64,000 nucleotides of DNA from Albugo candida. Lineage: Eukaryota > Oomycota > Peronosporomycetes > Albuginales > Albuginaceae. The first letter of the stretch is position 1, and each line of letters begins with the position of its first letter. The notes below the pieces were generated by a model that was not told the origin of the DNA, did not search any database, and saw only the letters and a program-made list of their open reading frames with translations. The position numbers and the translations under genes were made by a program. Shown here one piece after another: positions 34,278 to 46,544 of this stretch. The DNA lies in the NCBI GenBank assembly GCA_905220665.1, contig CAJNAR010000159.1:62001-126000 (forward strand). The letters are read 5' to 3'.

Positions 34278-36386
34278 ATGGAGAGCTTCACACTGAATAT
34301 CGCCGCGAGTTCGAATGCATCCATTCCGAGACAGAAAAAGCGAAAAACGAGTTTTCGTGCAAAAAAACGGCAAGCGGTCAAATCGCCGTCTACCAAGCAC
34401 ATAATTTCTAACCCAGAAACGAAGTCAGAATCCCAGCCCGATCTTCTAAGCGATGAAACACGCATCAAAGCGAACGCTAGAGATGAATCGTTCGTCTCTT
34501 CCTCGACCGATTCTCCCAAAATTGACATCAAATCCTCCACAGACAATACAGCTCACGTGTCTGCGTTTGGAACTCGTCGAAATCCGCGTCCCAGAGTGCA
34601 GAAAGCGATCGCAACCTCTGTCGTGCAGAATGTTCTCATCGAACCGCAAAGTATGAACACAAGCGATCAGATCTTTGCTTCTGAATGCACTTTTGACGCT
34701 CTTCATCTCGATCCTCGACTAGTACAGATCCTTGTTTCACCGATAGAAGCCAAAGGCTTTGCATTCAAACGCCCCACAAAAGTCCAAAAACTGAGTATTT
34801 CGCACGTGCTGCAGAAAAAAGATGTGCTTGTGAAAAGCGAAACAGGTTCAGGAAAGACATTGGCGTATTTGCTTCCCATAATACAAACCCTACAGAGCGT
34901 TCAGCCGCGGATTCATCGCATCGACGGCTGTGTCGCACTCATAATCGTACCGACCAGAGAATTATGTCTCCAAATTTACGACACATTACAATCACTCCTT
35001 CGCTCTTTTGTGAATCTCGTTCCCGGCGTAATCGTCGGCGGAGAGCGTAAGAAAGCGGAGAAAGCTCGATTGCGCAAAGGAATCTCAATTTTAATCGCAA
35101 CGCCAGGCCGGTTACTGGATCATTTAACCAACACGCAAGCCTTTCACTACACAAAGCTTCAATTTCTCGTGCTGGATGAAGCCGATCGGCTACTGGATCT
35201 CGGATTTGGACCGCAAATCAAACAGATCCTCGAGATACTTGGCAAGCAATCGTCTCGCACACAAAATATCCTGGTATCTGCTACGATCAATAGCAGTGTG
35301 CAGCAACTTGCGTCTCTGAGTCTGCAGGATCCGGTGTTTGTCGATGCGGATGAGTCGAATCAAGGCGATAAAGTCCAAGCATCGGGTGTGTTTGCCACCC
35401 CCCAGCAGCTGAAACAATATGCAATCACAGTTCCGGCGAAATTGCGTTTGTGTGCGCTGAGTTGTTTTCTACGTGAGGAATTGATGCGAACTGAAGAAAG
35501 TTTTAAAATTGTTGTCTTTTTCTCCACTTGTGATGCTGTGGATTTTCATTTCACGCTTTTCAATTCGTGCGTGTGGCCGGACAAACGGATCGATTACGAG
35601 TCGATGAAAGAGATTCAGTCCGTTACAAATGAGTCGAATGATTGCTCGCCGTTCTTTGGACGGGAAGGGCGTTTATTTCGTCTGCATGGAAATATCGCCC
35701 AGCAGGAGCGAACCACAACTTTTCGGGCATTTTGTAAAGCTCCATGCGGTATTTTGTTTTGCACAGACGTAGCAGCTCGAGGCGTTAATTTACCGACAGT
35801 GCATTGGATCGTCCAATATGACCCGCCGACAGAAGCAAGAGACTATGTGCATCGTATTGGCCGTACTGCTCGAAGTGGAATGTGTGGAAGCAGTCTTTTG
35901 TTCCTTCTTCCGTCTGAAGTAGAGTACCTCCCGTATCTCGAGCAGAATGGACTCCCGAAAATAAACGCGCTCTCTATGGAAAAACTTATTTCTCGAGTTG
36001 GTGGGAAATCGTATCGGAATACGGCAACGAACGGTCAAAAACTCTCAAGTGATTTACAATTTATGTTTGAGCAAACAGTGGAAAAGCACAGTCATTTGTT
36101 CCATATCGCGAGCCAAGCATTTCATTCGTTTATTCGAAGTTATGCGACGCATTGTGCTGACACGAGAGAGCACATTTTTCAAGTAAGAAAACTTCATTTT
36201 GGACACATTGCAAGAAGCTTTGCACTGCGTGAGCCACCAGCATCGACGAAAATACGACAAGCGAGCAAAGATAATGTATCGCATCAAAGCACGCTGGCAA
36301 AACGAAAATTGCGCCATGAAAGAGATAACGTGAAGCGGACAAAAGAAAGCTCTCACTCGCGTGCACAAACGGCTGAATTTCTATAA
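34278..36386 (+). CDS. DDX31: DEAD-box RNA helicase, DDX31/Dbp7-like
   Basis: Single exon, 702 aa. Helicase motifs in order: Q-like motif 'FKRPTKVQKLSI', Walker A 'SETGSGKT' (about residue 187), 'PTRELCLQ', 'TPGRLLDHL', DEAD box 'VLDEADRLLDLGF' (about 299), 'SATI', then 'RLHGNIAQQERTT', 'CTDVAARGVNLP' and 'HRIGRTARSG'. The insertion after motif III, the 'GG..RKKEKARLRKG' type sequence (here 'GGERKKAEKARLRKG') and the basic tail match the Dbp7/DDX31 branch, a nucleolar helicase of early 60S ribosome assembly. The N-terminus is a basic, disordered nucleolar-type region ('PRQKKRKTSFRAKKR'). It ends 15 bp from the convergent gene, so 3' UTRs must overlap. Confidence 0.88.
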   Translation: MESFTLNIAASSNASIPRQKKRKTSFRAKKRQAVKSPSTKHIISNPETKSESQPDLLSDETRIKANARDESFVSSSTDSPKIDIKSSTDNTAHVSAFGTRRNPRPRVQKAIATSVVQNVLIEPQSMNTSDQIFASECTFDALHLDPRLVQILVSPIEAKGFAFKRPTKVQKLSISHVLQKKDVLVKSETGSGKTLAYLLPIIQTLQSVQPRIHRIDGCVALIIVPTRELCLQIYDTLQSLLRSFVNLVPGVIVGGERKKAEKARLRKGISILIATPGRLLDHLTNTQAFHYTKLQFLVLDEADRLLDLGFGPQIKQILEILGKQSSRTQNILVSATINSSVQQLASLSLQDPVFVDADESNQGDKVQASGVFATPQQLKQYAITVPAKLRLCALSCFLREELMRTEESFKIVVFFSTCDAVDFHFTLFNSCVWPDKRIDYESMKEIQSVTNESNDCSPFFGREGRLFRLHGNIAQQERTTTFRAFCKAPCGILFCTDVAARGVNLPTVHWIVQYDPPTEARDYVHRIGRTARSGMCGSSLLFLLPSEVEYLPYLEQNGLPKINALSMEKLISRVGGKSYRNTATNGQKLSSDLQFMFEQTVEKHSHLFHIASQAFHSFIRSYATHCADTREHIFQVRKLHFGHIARSFALREPPASTKIRQASKDNVSHQSTLAKRKLRHERDNVKRTKESSHSRAQTAEFL

Positions 36387-36401
36387 TTCGATCAATAGTT
36401 T

Positions 36402-37023
36402 TTAATTTTTTTTGCTTTTTTTCCTATTGCAACTGACAACCAGCGGACTAAGAATTTCTATCAAATCGTCTTCAGCTTGCAGCACCTGAGAGCTTTTACC
36501 GAATGTGATTTGGGGACGAGGAAGCGCTCTACAGAAGATGTGAGACTCTGTGAACCGAATTCATGTCGTCAACGTACCTGACAGCCACTTGTAAGGCAAA
36601 TGCAGCGCTCCAGCACTGTTGTGCAATGACACGATCGGTGCTTTTGTAGCCATTCCGTTTCAAAAAATGCTGCAAGATTTCAGAAGAGCGCTGCGGATCA
36701 CTACGCTCTATTTCCATTACATAATGGAGCTGATGCAGTTCTCGATCATTTTCATCCATGCGCTCCAACCGCTCGATTCTGTAGCACATGCTGTCAGCAT
36801 CGAATGTCCCGATAACTTGTAAGGTTGATTCGCCAAGCTGTTGAATATACTTTTCGAGCGCGTTTCGTTGTCTCTCTGTTATGCAAACTTTGTGAAGCAT
36901 GTCGACACCGTATGTGCATCCTCGTGGTAGTATCTGTGGACGGCGTACGGGTGCAAGTGTCTGCAAAACTCTCTCAAGGTGTTTGATTGCATCCATCGGC
37001 TGCATGCTCTTGCTACCCGCCAT
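36402..37023 (-). CDS. Unknown conserved-looking small protein
   Basis: Two exons, 37023-36578 and 36528-36402, with a 49 bp intron (GTACGT..TGTAG); 190 aa. It starts 'MAGSKSMQPMDAIKHLERVL' and looks helical throughout, with 'RRPQILPRGCTYGVDMLH' near residue 30 and 'ERQRNALEKYIQQLGES' after it. The tail ends 'NRKKSKKN'. I recognise no domain. Reading through the intron would end at 36529 instead and replace the last 42 residues. The start is 119 bp from the divergent CCT8 start, which suggests a shared promoter. Confidence 0.6.
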
Positions 37024-37142
37024 TTTTATAAACAACACATGTTTATCATAGCAAACAATATATCGCTGCTTACCGTATATACGTTATGACAGTTTTAGGA
37101 TAAAATCGAAATTCCGAGATCCATCAATTTGTAGCCGAGAAA

Positions 37143-38893
37143 ATGGCGAAATCAATGAATCTTAACGTTGCTAATGGGCTTTCCTCACTTCTCAAAGACG
37201 GATACAAACATTTAGAGGGTGTTAAAGAAGCTACCGCTAAGAATATCGACGCCGTCAAGCAGCTGGCAGCGATCACTCGCTCTTCACTCGGTCCAAATGG
37301 TATGAATAAACTCGTCATCAATCATTTGGACAAGATTCTCGTCACTAGCGACACCGCAACCATTGTAAAGGAGCTGGAGGTCATCCATCCCGCCGCTAAA
37401 ATGGTTGTTATGGCCGCAAAAATGCAAGAGAACGACTATGGCGATGGCACCTGCTTAGTGGTCTCTCTGGCAGGAGAACTTTTACAAGAAGCTTCTTCTT
37501 TATTGCGAATGGGACTCCACGCCAGTGAAATTGTCATCGGATACCAGAAAGCGTATGAAAAGTGCTGTCAAGTCTTAGAATCTGTTCCTGTGGTCCACAT
37601 TGAAGATGTACGCAATCCCATCGAATTGGAAAAAATGGTCAAAAGCTCGTTGGCATCCAAACAATTTGGATATGAAGATCTTCTCGCAAAACTCGTCGCA
37701 GAAGCTTGTTTAAATGTGATGCCATCGGCGCCCAAGAAGCCTAGCATCAATGTCGACAACATACGCGTTAGCAAGCTTCGTGGTGGAAATTTGATGGATT
37801 CACGTGTGATCAAAGGAATGGTGGTTCAACGCAATGCAGAAGGATCGCTGAAAAAAGTTGTGAACGCAAAAGTTGCCGTTTTCGGCTGTGGGATTGAGAT
37901 TTCTTCCACAGAGGCGAAAAGCACTGTTTTGATCAAAGACGCAGACGAATTGATGAATTATAACAAAGGCGAAGAAAAACATCTTGAAGAATGTATCCAA
38001 ACAATTGCTGCAAGTGGTGCCAAAGTCGTCATTTCCGGTGGTTCTATCGGAGAAATGGCGCTCCATTTTTTGGAGAAATATGAGCTTTTAGCGTTGAAAA
38101 TTTCTTCCAAATGGGAACTTCGTCGAATTTGTCGTGCTGTCAATGCGACAGCTTTAGTGCGTTTGGGAGCTCCAACCTCAGAGGAAATGGGATACTGTGA
38201 CAGTGTTGCTGTTCAAGAAATCGGTGGAAAAAAAGTGACTGTTTTTGAGCAACACGAGGAAGACGCCAAAATCTCAACAATTGTGTTACGAGCGAGCACA
38301 GACAACGTATTGGACGACGTCGAACGGGCCATCGGTACATTCCGTCCAGTTGCTTGTTGACGATAGATTTGACTGTAAGCTGTTGTAGATGACGGTGTGA
38401 ATTGCGTGAAAGCTTCTTGCAAAGATGCCCGATTTGTAGCAGGAGCAGGAGCGGCAGAAGTCGAAGTAGCACGTCAAATTCAGGAACTGGGTGCTTCTAC
38501 GCCAGGTTTGGATCAATACGCCATCAAGAAATTCGGTCAAGCAATGGAAATTGTGCCTCGTATTTTGGCTGAAAATTCGGGTCAGATGGCCAATAAAGTG
38601 ATTTCAAATTTGCATGCAGCCCATGCTGCCGGTCAATTAAGTGCGGGTGTCGATGTGGAGGTACGAAATGCGCTTTCCGTTGTATTTCTCCACGCTAACG
38701 GTTGTGTTTTGCTTTGTAGAATATGAATCAGACGCTTATTGTGGCAGATGCTCTAAAGAATGGCATTTGGGACCACCTCGCGACTAAACTTTCAGCGATT
38801 CGGTTAGGTACGGATGCAGCTATTACCGTATTACGAGTGGATGAAATCATTATGGCGAAAGCTGCTGGTGGGCCCAAACCTCGCGGCGCGTAA
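37143..38893 (+). CDS. CCT8: T-complex protein 1 subunit theta (CCT8)
   Basis: Three exons: 37143-38334, 38389-38660, 38720-38893; 545 aa, normal length. It is one of eight subunits of the cytosolic chaperonin TRiC that folds actin and tubulin. Visible: 'LNVANGLSSLLKDGYKHLEG' at the N-terminus (typical of theta), 'TRSSLGPNGMNKLV', 'TSDTATIVKELEVIHPAAKM' and 'GDGTCLVV' with the ATP-hydrolysis Asp. Further on come 'VVISGGSIGEMALHF' and, across the second exon border, 'DARFVAGAGAAEVEVARQI'. Residues just before GDGT read 'NDY', where most family members have 'NEV'. Without the first splice the frame would stop at 38360. It ends with 'GGPKPRGA'. Confidence 0.93.
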
Positions 38894-39152
38894 GCCACTC
38901 TGCTCGCAAGGGTGCGTTGCGTGTGAGGCTTCTAGCTAGGTTGCGAGTGATCAGATTACGAATAAGTGTCATTTAAACCAAAATACTGCGCATTGTGCTT
39001 CATGAGAGGAGTTGTCTCGACAAGAACGCTTTACATTCATTTTGCACAATTTCAGCGCGAAAAGCAACATGCTAAAGTAGAGTCAGCACACTATATATCA
39101 GTCCCTCATCTGGGGTTCTACGTTAGTTAAGGCACAAATTGCATGCGATTAA

Positions 39153-42100
39153 ATGGAAGCGCTTAAAGAGCTCAGTGTTATCTCAAAAGTATGCGCAGAA
39201 CTCGAGAATCACTTGGGTATGGGAGACAAGACTCTAGCAGAGTTTATAATACATTTAGTTCGTCAGAATTCAACATGTAGCTCCTTCCTTACGCAATTGG
39301 AAGCCCAAGATATTCCATTATCCTCATCACTCGCCGAAAGTTTGTATCGGATTGTGATGGCAATGGCACCTCCAAAACCGCCCAAAAACTCGGAAAAAAA
39401 AGAAAAGTCCATACCGTCGGATACGCAGCTCACTAAAGACGATATTGCAGGCGTATCAATCGAACAGAACGACTCGGAAACCCCGTCTGAGAGACCTCCC
39501 CGAGATTTTGAAACTCGTGCCCGTCACAAATACTCTCGCTCTAAAAATCGCTCAAGATCGAGATCGAGATCACAAAGACGCACAAGACGAAATCGATCCG
39601 CAGAACACGACGAATTTGGACGTCAAAAGCGCTCAAATTTGACTTTGTCTCTCAAAGTATATGGCGTGTACAGTGGCAAAGTAAGTAGAATCATGGAACG
39701 TGGTGTATTTGTGGAATTTGACATTAGAAATGGACGAAAAGAAGGTTTGGTTCATGTTAGTAATCTTACTGGAAATCGCAATTTAGAGCATCCGAAAGAA
39801 ATCGTACGTGTGGGACAACCCGTTAAAGTGAAAGTGATATCGATTTCTGGTTCGAAAATACTGTTATCAATGCGCGATATCGACCAAAAGACAGGAGAAG
39901 ATCTGCTTCCCCAGCGATCTAATCATGGATTCGATGACGCCAAGCTCGCTGCTAGAACCACAGCCGATCTTCGAACTTGGTTGAATCCGTCGGCGCCTGG
40001 AAATCATCAAAGATCACAGAACGGACAAATGATGTATGACGCCGAGAACGATAATGATGATTCAGAGAGTAAACCACAACGTGCATCCAAACGCATGTCG
40101 TCGCCAGAGAGATGGGAAGCCAGACAATTGATCAATTCCGGTGTGTTGTCGGTGGAGGATTATCCGAACTTTGATGCCGCGCACGGATTACTGAATGTGG
40201 AAGAGACCGAAGAAGATTTTGAAGTTGAATTGAATGAAGATGAGCCGGTATTTCTTCGTGGGCAATCAAAATTGAGTCGAGAATTATCACCCGTCAAAAT
40301 CATCAAGAATCCCGATGGTTCCATGCAACGTGCTGCAATGACTCAATCGAATTTGGCAAAAGAGCGTCGAGAACTTCGACAAACGCAAGCAAACCAATTG
40401 ATCGATTCCATTCCCAAAGATCTGAATCGTCCGTGGCAAGATCCGATACCGGAAGCAGGAGAACGTCATTTCGCACAAGAGCTGCGTGGTATCAATATGA
40501 GTGCTTCCTCAGAATTGCCGGAATGGAAACAGAAATCCTTGGGCAAGAATCTATCCTATGGCGTCGTGTCCAATAAATCGATCTTGGATCAGCGACAAAG
40601 TCTTCCAGTTTTCAAACTCAAGCGTCAACTGATGAAAGCCATCGCCGAAAATCAAGTGCTCGTTGTAATTGGGGAAACCGGTTCAGGAAAAACGACACAA
40701 ATGACGCAGTACATGGCGGAAATGGGACTCACTTCCAAAGGTATCGTCGGCTGTACGCAACCTCGTCGAGTGGCGGCTTCATCTGTTGCAAAGCGGGTTG
40801 CTGAAGAGTTTGGGTGTGAGCTGGGCCAAGAAGTCGGTTACGCGATGCGATTCGAAGACTGCACTTCGCCTTCGACTGTGATCAAGTACATGACCGAAGG
40901 AATGCTACTTCGCGAGTATCTTGCTGATAATTCCTTGTATAAGTATTCCGCTCTCATGCTCGATGAAGCTCACGAACGGACCATCAATACGGATGTTCTG
41001 TTCGGTTTGCTCAAAGATTTGGTAAAAGATCGCTCTGATTTCAAGCTGATTGTGACTTCGGCGACGCTAGATGCTGAGAAGTTTTCACGGTACTTTTTCG
41101 ATTGTCCGATTTTCACGATTCCGGGGCGAACTTTTCCAGTGGAAATTCTGTACACAAAAGAGCCTGAAATGGATTATCTGGACGCCTCCCTGCTATGTGT
41201 CATGAACATTCATCTCCAAGAACCTGAAGGCGATATACTTTTATTTCTGACTGGTCAAGAAGAGATTGATACGGCCAGTGAGATATTGTATCAACGAATG
41301 AAATCCTTGCGCGAGCGCGTTGTGGTTCCTGAGTTGATCATCTTGCCCGTGTATGGAGCTCTTCCATCTGAAATGCAATCTCGAATATTCCAACCGGCTC
41401 CCAAAGGCTCGAGAAAGTGTGTGATTGCCACGAATATCGCCGAAGCTTCTCTTACGATTGACGGCATTTATTACGTGGTGGATCCTGGATTCTGCAAGCA
41501 AAATGTCTTCAATTCCAAAATCGGTATGGACTCTCTAGTGGTTGTTCCATGCTCTCAAGCTTCTGCTCGACAACGAGCCGGACGTGCGGGACGAACGGGT
41601 CCTGGAAAATGTTATCGACTGTACACAGAAAACGCATATCGGAATGAAATGCTCTCAACAACCATTCCGGAGATCCAACGCGCCAACTTGAGTTCTGTGG
41701 TCTTGCAACTCAAAGCGATGGGCATCAACGATCTGATCAAGTTTGATTTCATGGATCCTCCACCACAGCAAGCGTTGATCATGGCTTTGGAAAATCTGTA
41801 CGCGCTTGGTGCGTTGGACGAAGAAGGGTTGCTGACGCGTTTGGGCAAGAAAATGGCCGAGTTTCCAGTCGAGCCAAAGAACGCCAAAGTGTTATTGACA
41901 TCGGTTGTATTGGGCTGTACAGAAGAAGTTTTGACCATTGTGGCGATGTTATCGGTGGAGAATGTCTTTTATCGTCCAAAAGAAAAACAAGGTCAAGCTG
42001 ATCAGCGAAAGGCGAAATTCCACCAAGCCGAAGGCGATCATTTGACGTTATTGTGTGTGTACCAAGCGTGGGAGCAATCCAGATTTTCCAATGCATGGTG

Positions 42101-42572
42101 CTACGAGAACTTTATCCAAGCACGAGCGATACGAAGGGCTCAGGACGTTCGTAAACAGCTTCTTTCCATTTTGGATCGATACAAAATGGATGTGGTTTCT
42201 TGTGGGAAGAACTTTAATAAAATCCGACGAGCGATTGTATCGGGATACTTTGTGAATACCGCAAAGAAAGATCCACAAGAAGGCTTCCGTACTATGGTGG
42301 AAGGACAGCCAGTATACATCCATCCTTCCAGCGCTCTGTATAATAAAAGTCCACAGTGGGTGTTGTATCATGAACTGGTGCTGACAACCAAGGAATACAT
42401 GCGGAATGTGATGTCCATTGAGCCTAAGTGGCTAGTGGAATTAGCTCCTGCTTTCTTCAAGAAAGGTGATCCAACGAAATTGTCAAAACGGAAGCGAAAC
42501 GAGAAAATTGAGCCGCTGTTTGATCGGTTTAATCCGCCAGACGCATGGCGACTTAGCAAACGTCGACGATAA
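39153..42572 (+). CDS. DHX8: DEAH-box spliceosomal helicase DHX8/Prp22
   Basis: Single exon, 1139 aa. DHX8/Prp22 releases the mature mRNA from the spliceosome. Order: N-terminal helical region (1-70, '[20 protein letters not shown]'), an Arg/Ser-rich stretch (about 128-150), an S1 RNA-binding domain (about 169-243, '[20 protein letters not shown]'), a linker, then the DEAH core. Core motifs: '[10 protein letters not shown]' (about 507), 'TQPRRVAA', 'DEAHERT' (about 603), 'TSATLDA', 'FLTGQEEID', '[13 protein letters not shown]' and '[18 protein letters not shown]'. Winged-helix, ratchet and OB-fold regions follow ('[11 protein letters not shown]' at the end). The S1 domain separates Prp22 from Prp2, Prp16 and Prp43. 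No introns. Confidence 0.94.
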   Translation: MEALKELSVISKVCAELENHLGMGDKTLAEFIIHLVRQNSTCSSFLTQLEAQDIPLSSSLAESLYRIVMAMAPPKPPKNSEKKEKSIPSDTQLTKDDIAGVSIEQNDSETPSERPPRDFETRARHKYSRSKNRSRSRSRSQRRTRRNRSAEHDEFGRQKRSNLTLSLKVYGVYSGKVSRIMERGVFVEFDIRNGRKEGLVHVSNLTGNRNLEHPKEIVRVGQPVKVKVISISGSKILLSMRDIDQKTGEDLLPQRSNHGFDDAKLAARTTADLRTWLNPSAPGNHQRSQNGQMMYDAENDNDDSESKPQRASKRMSSPERWEARQLINSGVLSVEDYPNFDAAHGLLNVEETEEDFEVELNEDEPVFLRGQSKLSRELSPVKIIKNPDGSMQRAAMTQSNLAKERRELRQTQANQLIDSIPKDLNRPWQDPIPEAGERHFAQELRGINMSASSELPEWKQKSLGKNLSYGVVSNKSILDQRQSLPVFKLKRQLMKAIAENQVLVVIGETGSGKTTQMTQYMAEMGLTSKGIVGCTQPRRVAASSVAKRVAEEFGCELGQEVGYAMRFEDCTSPSTVIKYMTEGMLLREYLADNSLYKYSALMLDEAHERTINTDVLFGLLKDLVKDRSDFKLIVTSATLDAEKFSRYFFDCPIFTIPGRTFPVEILYTKEPEMDYLDASLLCVMNIHLQEPEGDILLFLTGQEEIDTASEILYQRMKSLRERVVVPELIILPVYGALPSEMQSRIFQPAPKGSRKCVIATNIAEASLTIDGIYYVVDPGFCKQNVFNSKIGMDSLVVVPCSQASARQRAGRAGRTGPGKCYRLYTENAYRNEMLSTTIPEIQRANLSSVVLQLKAMGINDLIKFDFMDPPPQQALIMALENLYALGALDEEGLLTRLGKKMAEFPVEPKNAKVLLTSVVLGCTEEVLTIVAMLSVENVFYRPKEKQGQADQRKAKFHQAEGDHLTLLCVYQAWEQSRFSNAWCYENFIQARAIRRAQDVRKQLLSILDRYKMDVVSCGKNFNKIRRAIVSGYFVNTAKKDPQEGFRTMVEGQPVYIHPSSALYNKSPQWVLYHELVLTTKEYMRNVMSIEPKWLVELAPAFFKKGDPTKLSKRKRNEKIEPLFDRFNPPDAWRLSKRRR

Positions 42573-42657
42573 ACTGTCACAGGCAATTAGGTAATCCAAT
42601 ACATAAATAAAAAGGGTAGTTGGTGTACCGTGACACTCGATTGAATTCAGTGATTGT

Positions 42658-43713
42658 ATGATGGACAAATTACGAGGAAATGTTGTGGTTTTTGCGCACG
42701 GAAATGATATAGGCGCTGCTGACGTTGAAGGATTGAAAAAACAGTTTCCAGGAATTGAACACGTTGAGCTAATTTGTGTGGAGAAAGACTCTGATCTGCT
42801 GCAAGTATCGACCATACAACTTGCACGAACTCCATTTGATGCGATTCTGACGTGGAACGAGGAAGTTACATTGCTTTCCAAACAATTGCATGCAGTTCAT
42901 CAACTTTTGAATCCAGATGGGATATTGCGTCTTTGGACCACTGCCGAAAAGGTGTAAAATCGCGATTCTGTGTGTGATGAGATCATTAAAATTGCTCCAT
43001 GATAGAGTTCCGCTTTGATGGCGCTCATGATTGGAGGCTTTGTTGATGTACAAGAGATTCCCGGGGATGACATCGGATTCACACCGTATACAGCGGACGA
43101 CGTAGGCATGCTGCAATGCTTTACTGCACGTAGACCTCAATTCACTGCTGGCGAAAGTGTGCAATTGCCTCAACAGGGCAAGAAAACAACGACGATACCG
43201 CGCTCTATTAAAAAGTATATGAGATATCTTCGCCTATTTGGTCATTCTCAAGCGTTGAGGAATGTTTTTGTAGATGGAAACTCACAGAAGAGGGCGATGA
43301 ATTCATTGACGAAGATAGTTTACTGGACAACACGGAAGAAGTACGAAAAGCAGCAAAAAATGATTGTGGAGTCAGCGCAAACGGAAAACGACGAGCATGT
43401 AAGAATTGCACGTGCGGGTAAGTACATCTACAGTCATATATATCGACATCCATCGCATCTCTGATAATCGCATTTAGACGGGCGGAAACGGAAATTGCAT
43501 CCGGCCCAGTAGTCTCAGATCAAGAGTTGTCTCAAATGGTTTCAAGTTGTGGCAATGTAAGCTCTTCCTTATTACGAAACAGTCTAATTGCGCTTGCAGT
43601 GTTTTAAAGGTGATGCATTCCGATGTGGCGGTTGTCCATTCCTTGGGAAACCGGCATTTAAGCCTGGGATGGAAAAAGTCGTTTTGAACTTGGACAGCTC
43701 CGATGATATCTAG
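42658..43713 (+). CDS. CIAPIN1: Anamorsin/CIAPIN1 (Dre2) Fe-S assembly protein
   Basis: Five exons: 42658-42951, 43006-43214, 43274-43417, 43478-43556, 43600-43713; 279 aa. Anamorsin receives electrons from the diflavin reductase TAH18/NDOR1 in cytosolic Fe-S cluster assembly. N-terminal methyltransferase-like fold (1-150), a linker with '[17 protein letters not shown]', the first Fe-S motif ('[10 protein letters not shown]', split by an intron) and the second motif '[15 protein letters not shown]', which fits CX2CX7CX2C. It is followed by '[11 protein letters not shown]'. Both Fe-S motifs are complete only with the hand-placed introns. Two ATGs are adjacent (42658 and 42661); I took the first. 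The donor GTGTAA of intron 1 is unusual. Confidence 0.93.
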
Positions 43714-43988
43714 CGCGACAGGGTCTTTCGAGATCAAATGTATGCGAAAGGCAGACATCAAAAAAAATCAAACTCCGTATAGCTACACACAAGTGTGACA
43801 GATAATTGCGTTGACAGCTATTCATATACACGTCATAGTACAAACGCATATTTCACTTGTGTCTCCTTTCGCAAGGCGTAGGTACCCTACCGCACCATGT
43901 ATTTCACTAAGTACCTTCTCCGACTCTATACCACTCTCTTCAAAAATTCACTTTCCAATTCTCCTCGTTACCTCTCTATCAAATACTT

Positions 43989-44244
43989 ATGGATTCTCCA
44001 TCGTGCTCGGGTTTATCTGATTCAAGTCAAAGTAGAGATGATTCGCTCGACATGTCGTCTTCACGAGGGTCACAAAACCAACAACCCACACACGATATGT
44101 TTGGAGGTATTGCCTGTGTTATTACTTTGTACTTCGTTATTTGATTGACTTTTTGTAGATTGGAACTTGAACATGGTAATGATGGTGCTTTTAATGCTTC
44201 ATTTCATGTACAATGCTATGCAGGAATCCACCTGTGGATGCTGA
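43989..44244 (+). CDS. Small single-pass membrane protein, unknown
   Basis: Two exons, 43989-44107 and 44160-44244, with a 52 bp intron (GTATTG..TTGTAG); 67 aa, too short to show up as one frame. The first part is Ser/Asp/Gln-rich and hydrophilic ('MDSPSCSGLSDSSQSRDDS'). The second is hydrophobic and Met-rich ('WNLNMVMMVLLMLHFMYNAM'), then ends in 'QESTCGC' with Cys that could be lipidated. It is flanked by two plus-strand genes with room for its own promoter. Evidence is only the in-frame splice and the sensible amino acid order; it may be wrong. Confidence 0.45.
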
Positions 44245-44393
44245 AAAACGCATGTAGACATACTTAGATTTCGCGCTCATAGTTGCGGGATGCAGCGTAA
44301 TCTGCCGAACTCTATTATGGATATTGTAGTATAAGAGATTCGATTATATATTCATGAAGCACTATTCGTATTTTCCACCAACCTGTTATTTCT

Positions 44394-46544
44394 ATGAGCG
44401 TGGAAATACCAGCTACTTTTTACAGCAATGTTCGATTTTACGCAGGCAAAATCGATCAGGAGCGTACTCCATCGGATCAAACGTGGCCATATAGAAATCA
44501 CCAGTTTATAGACTGCGGTCCACTTTCCGTATCATTCCATTCAGACGTCAATCGAAGGGGATGCCTACTTCTTCCACGTGACGTATCTAACACAAAACGA
44601 GCTGAAAAGAAGACTTATCTCCTACTCCCGTACTCTCAAATGAAACACATTGCGCGTATCAAGTAGGATCGATACATACTAATAACTGTATGAACCCGTT
44701 TCTACTTCTAATTAGACTATTTTCAGAAGCGTGTTCGAGCATTTTGCTACAGTTTGAATTGCAAGGTCCCCTCAAACATTGCTGTTTTGTCTTCCAGCAG
44801 CTTCGACACGCTCAAACGTTAACAGGAGATCCATTGGTAGCGTTCATTTTGAGGTTACATCGAGAAAATCCCACTTGCTCGCTCGACAAACATGCCAAAG
44901 ATCTTGTGCGAGTATTTGGCGTCGACGCACAAAAACCACCTCATTCACTTGCAGAACGCAGAACGATCTCACCGGATGCGTTCTATTCCGTAAGATCCTC
45001 TCAGGACAATATTTATGGAGAAAAATGGCAAGAACTTTGCAACAAGCTCCATTTTTCAATCACGCATTCCCTGCAATGTCAGATCGACGGAAGTGCTCCT
45101 GTTTCATCGATATTTTTCCGCCAAAGTGATGCATTCGATTTTGCTGAAAGAGTTTGTACTTATCGACAAAGAAAGTTAATGGATGCCAAATCGCTCGACG
45201 AACAAATCGAATTGATTCCTAAAGTCTTTTCATTTGAGGATCATGACACTGGAAGACGTCAATTCCTTGTGACCACACTATCGAAATTCTGGCAGCAGTA
45301 TCGATCGGTTGGCTCTGATCGCAGACACGTATACGAAATCATCCCAAAAGATGTCCCATGTCGTTTGTATTTCGATTTGGGTATGTAAATCACTCGTTGA
45401 TGACTTTCTCACATTCTATTCAGAATTCAGCAAGACATTGAATCCTGGTGTAAATGGAGACCAACTGGTTCAGCGACTGCTTTCTCTTCTTCGTCTGTAC
45501 CTCTATGTAAGTGGCACAGCTTCCGAATTCAGATGACTCATTTCAAGTCAGATAGTGCGATTTTTTCGCTGCTGTAGAGAACACTCATATAATCCAATTG
45601 GATTCGTCGACCGAAGAGAAATTCAGTCGTCATTTGGTGGTGAGTGGAGTCGATGATTTTCCGTCCAAACCTCACTTTTGCCCGTCAAGATTCGGATGCC
45701 TCATGACCAGCTCTTTCAAAACAATTTGCATGTTGGTAATGTACGTCTGCTGTGGCGCTTTATGTGGAAAGTCTTCTGATAAAAGCTGCAGCTTGTGCGT
45801 CATTTTGTGCAGAGGTACAACCTTCAGAAAACTTTCTCATTGCGAAAGAAAAGTCAAGGACAGTATACGGATCATTCTTTGGTCGATCTTGGCGTATACA
45901 CTCGAAATCGAATGTTTCGTATACTCGGATCGAGTAAATTCGGGAAATCGGCGATTTTGCGCTTTCACTCTCATTCAAAATCTGTGGAATCCATCACTCA
46001 GCACGAATTTTGCAGCACTTTGGTGTGTCCCGTGCAAAGAGATCATTTTCATCCATTTTTGCGGTGTGATCGGCGGAGGCATTTTGGCTCCTTACCAACT
46101 TATCTGAGTGGAAGAGATTTAACGCGTTCGAATCAAACGACGGATCTGTACAGTGAGTCGATGTTTCCACACCTGGATGCATTCATACGCTCAATATCGC
46201 AGCAAGGAGGAGTGCAAGGCGAAATTCGGATGGTTCAGTGCATCTACGACTCCACGTCACAAAATCCGTCCAATTGGCCAAACAAGCTCATTTATCATAT
46301 GACGCACAATCGATACTGCCATCGTATCCAGCGTTCTCACAAAAGTAATAATGTCATGTGGATTGTTGACACATTCCAGCAGTATTACTATCAAAAATGT
46401 CACGACCCCGAATGTCATGCCAGCAGCTATGCGTACGTACTCTGATAACGTATCACCTCCATATATTAATGTTTTGAATCTCGCAAATTCAACAGATGTC
46501 CTTCTCAGCCGTTACCGTGTAATCTATTACGACCTCTGAAATAA
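44394..46544 (+). CDS. PRIMPOL: PrimPol primase-polymerase with N-terminal extension
   Basis: Seven exons: 44394-44662, 44716-45380, 45424-45506, 45556-45639, 45690-45740, 45792-46432, 46496-46544; 613 aa. PrimPol re-primes stalled replication forks and bypasses lesions in nucleus and mitochondria. The catalytic 'YFDLEF' (Asp near residue 310, Glu near 312) is assembled across an intron. Then come 'LDSSTEEKFSRH', 'LHVGN', 'LVDLGVYTRNRMFRI' with 'SSKFGK', and the zinc motif: Cys-x6-His ('CHRIQRSH'), 19 residues, then Cys-x4-Cys ('CHDPEC'), the spacing of human PrimPol. The first 200 residues have no counterpart I recognise. The acidic C-terminal RPA-binding tail is absent: the protein stops 20 residues after the zinc motif. 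Confidence 0.87.
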
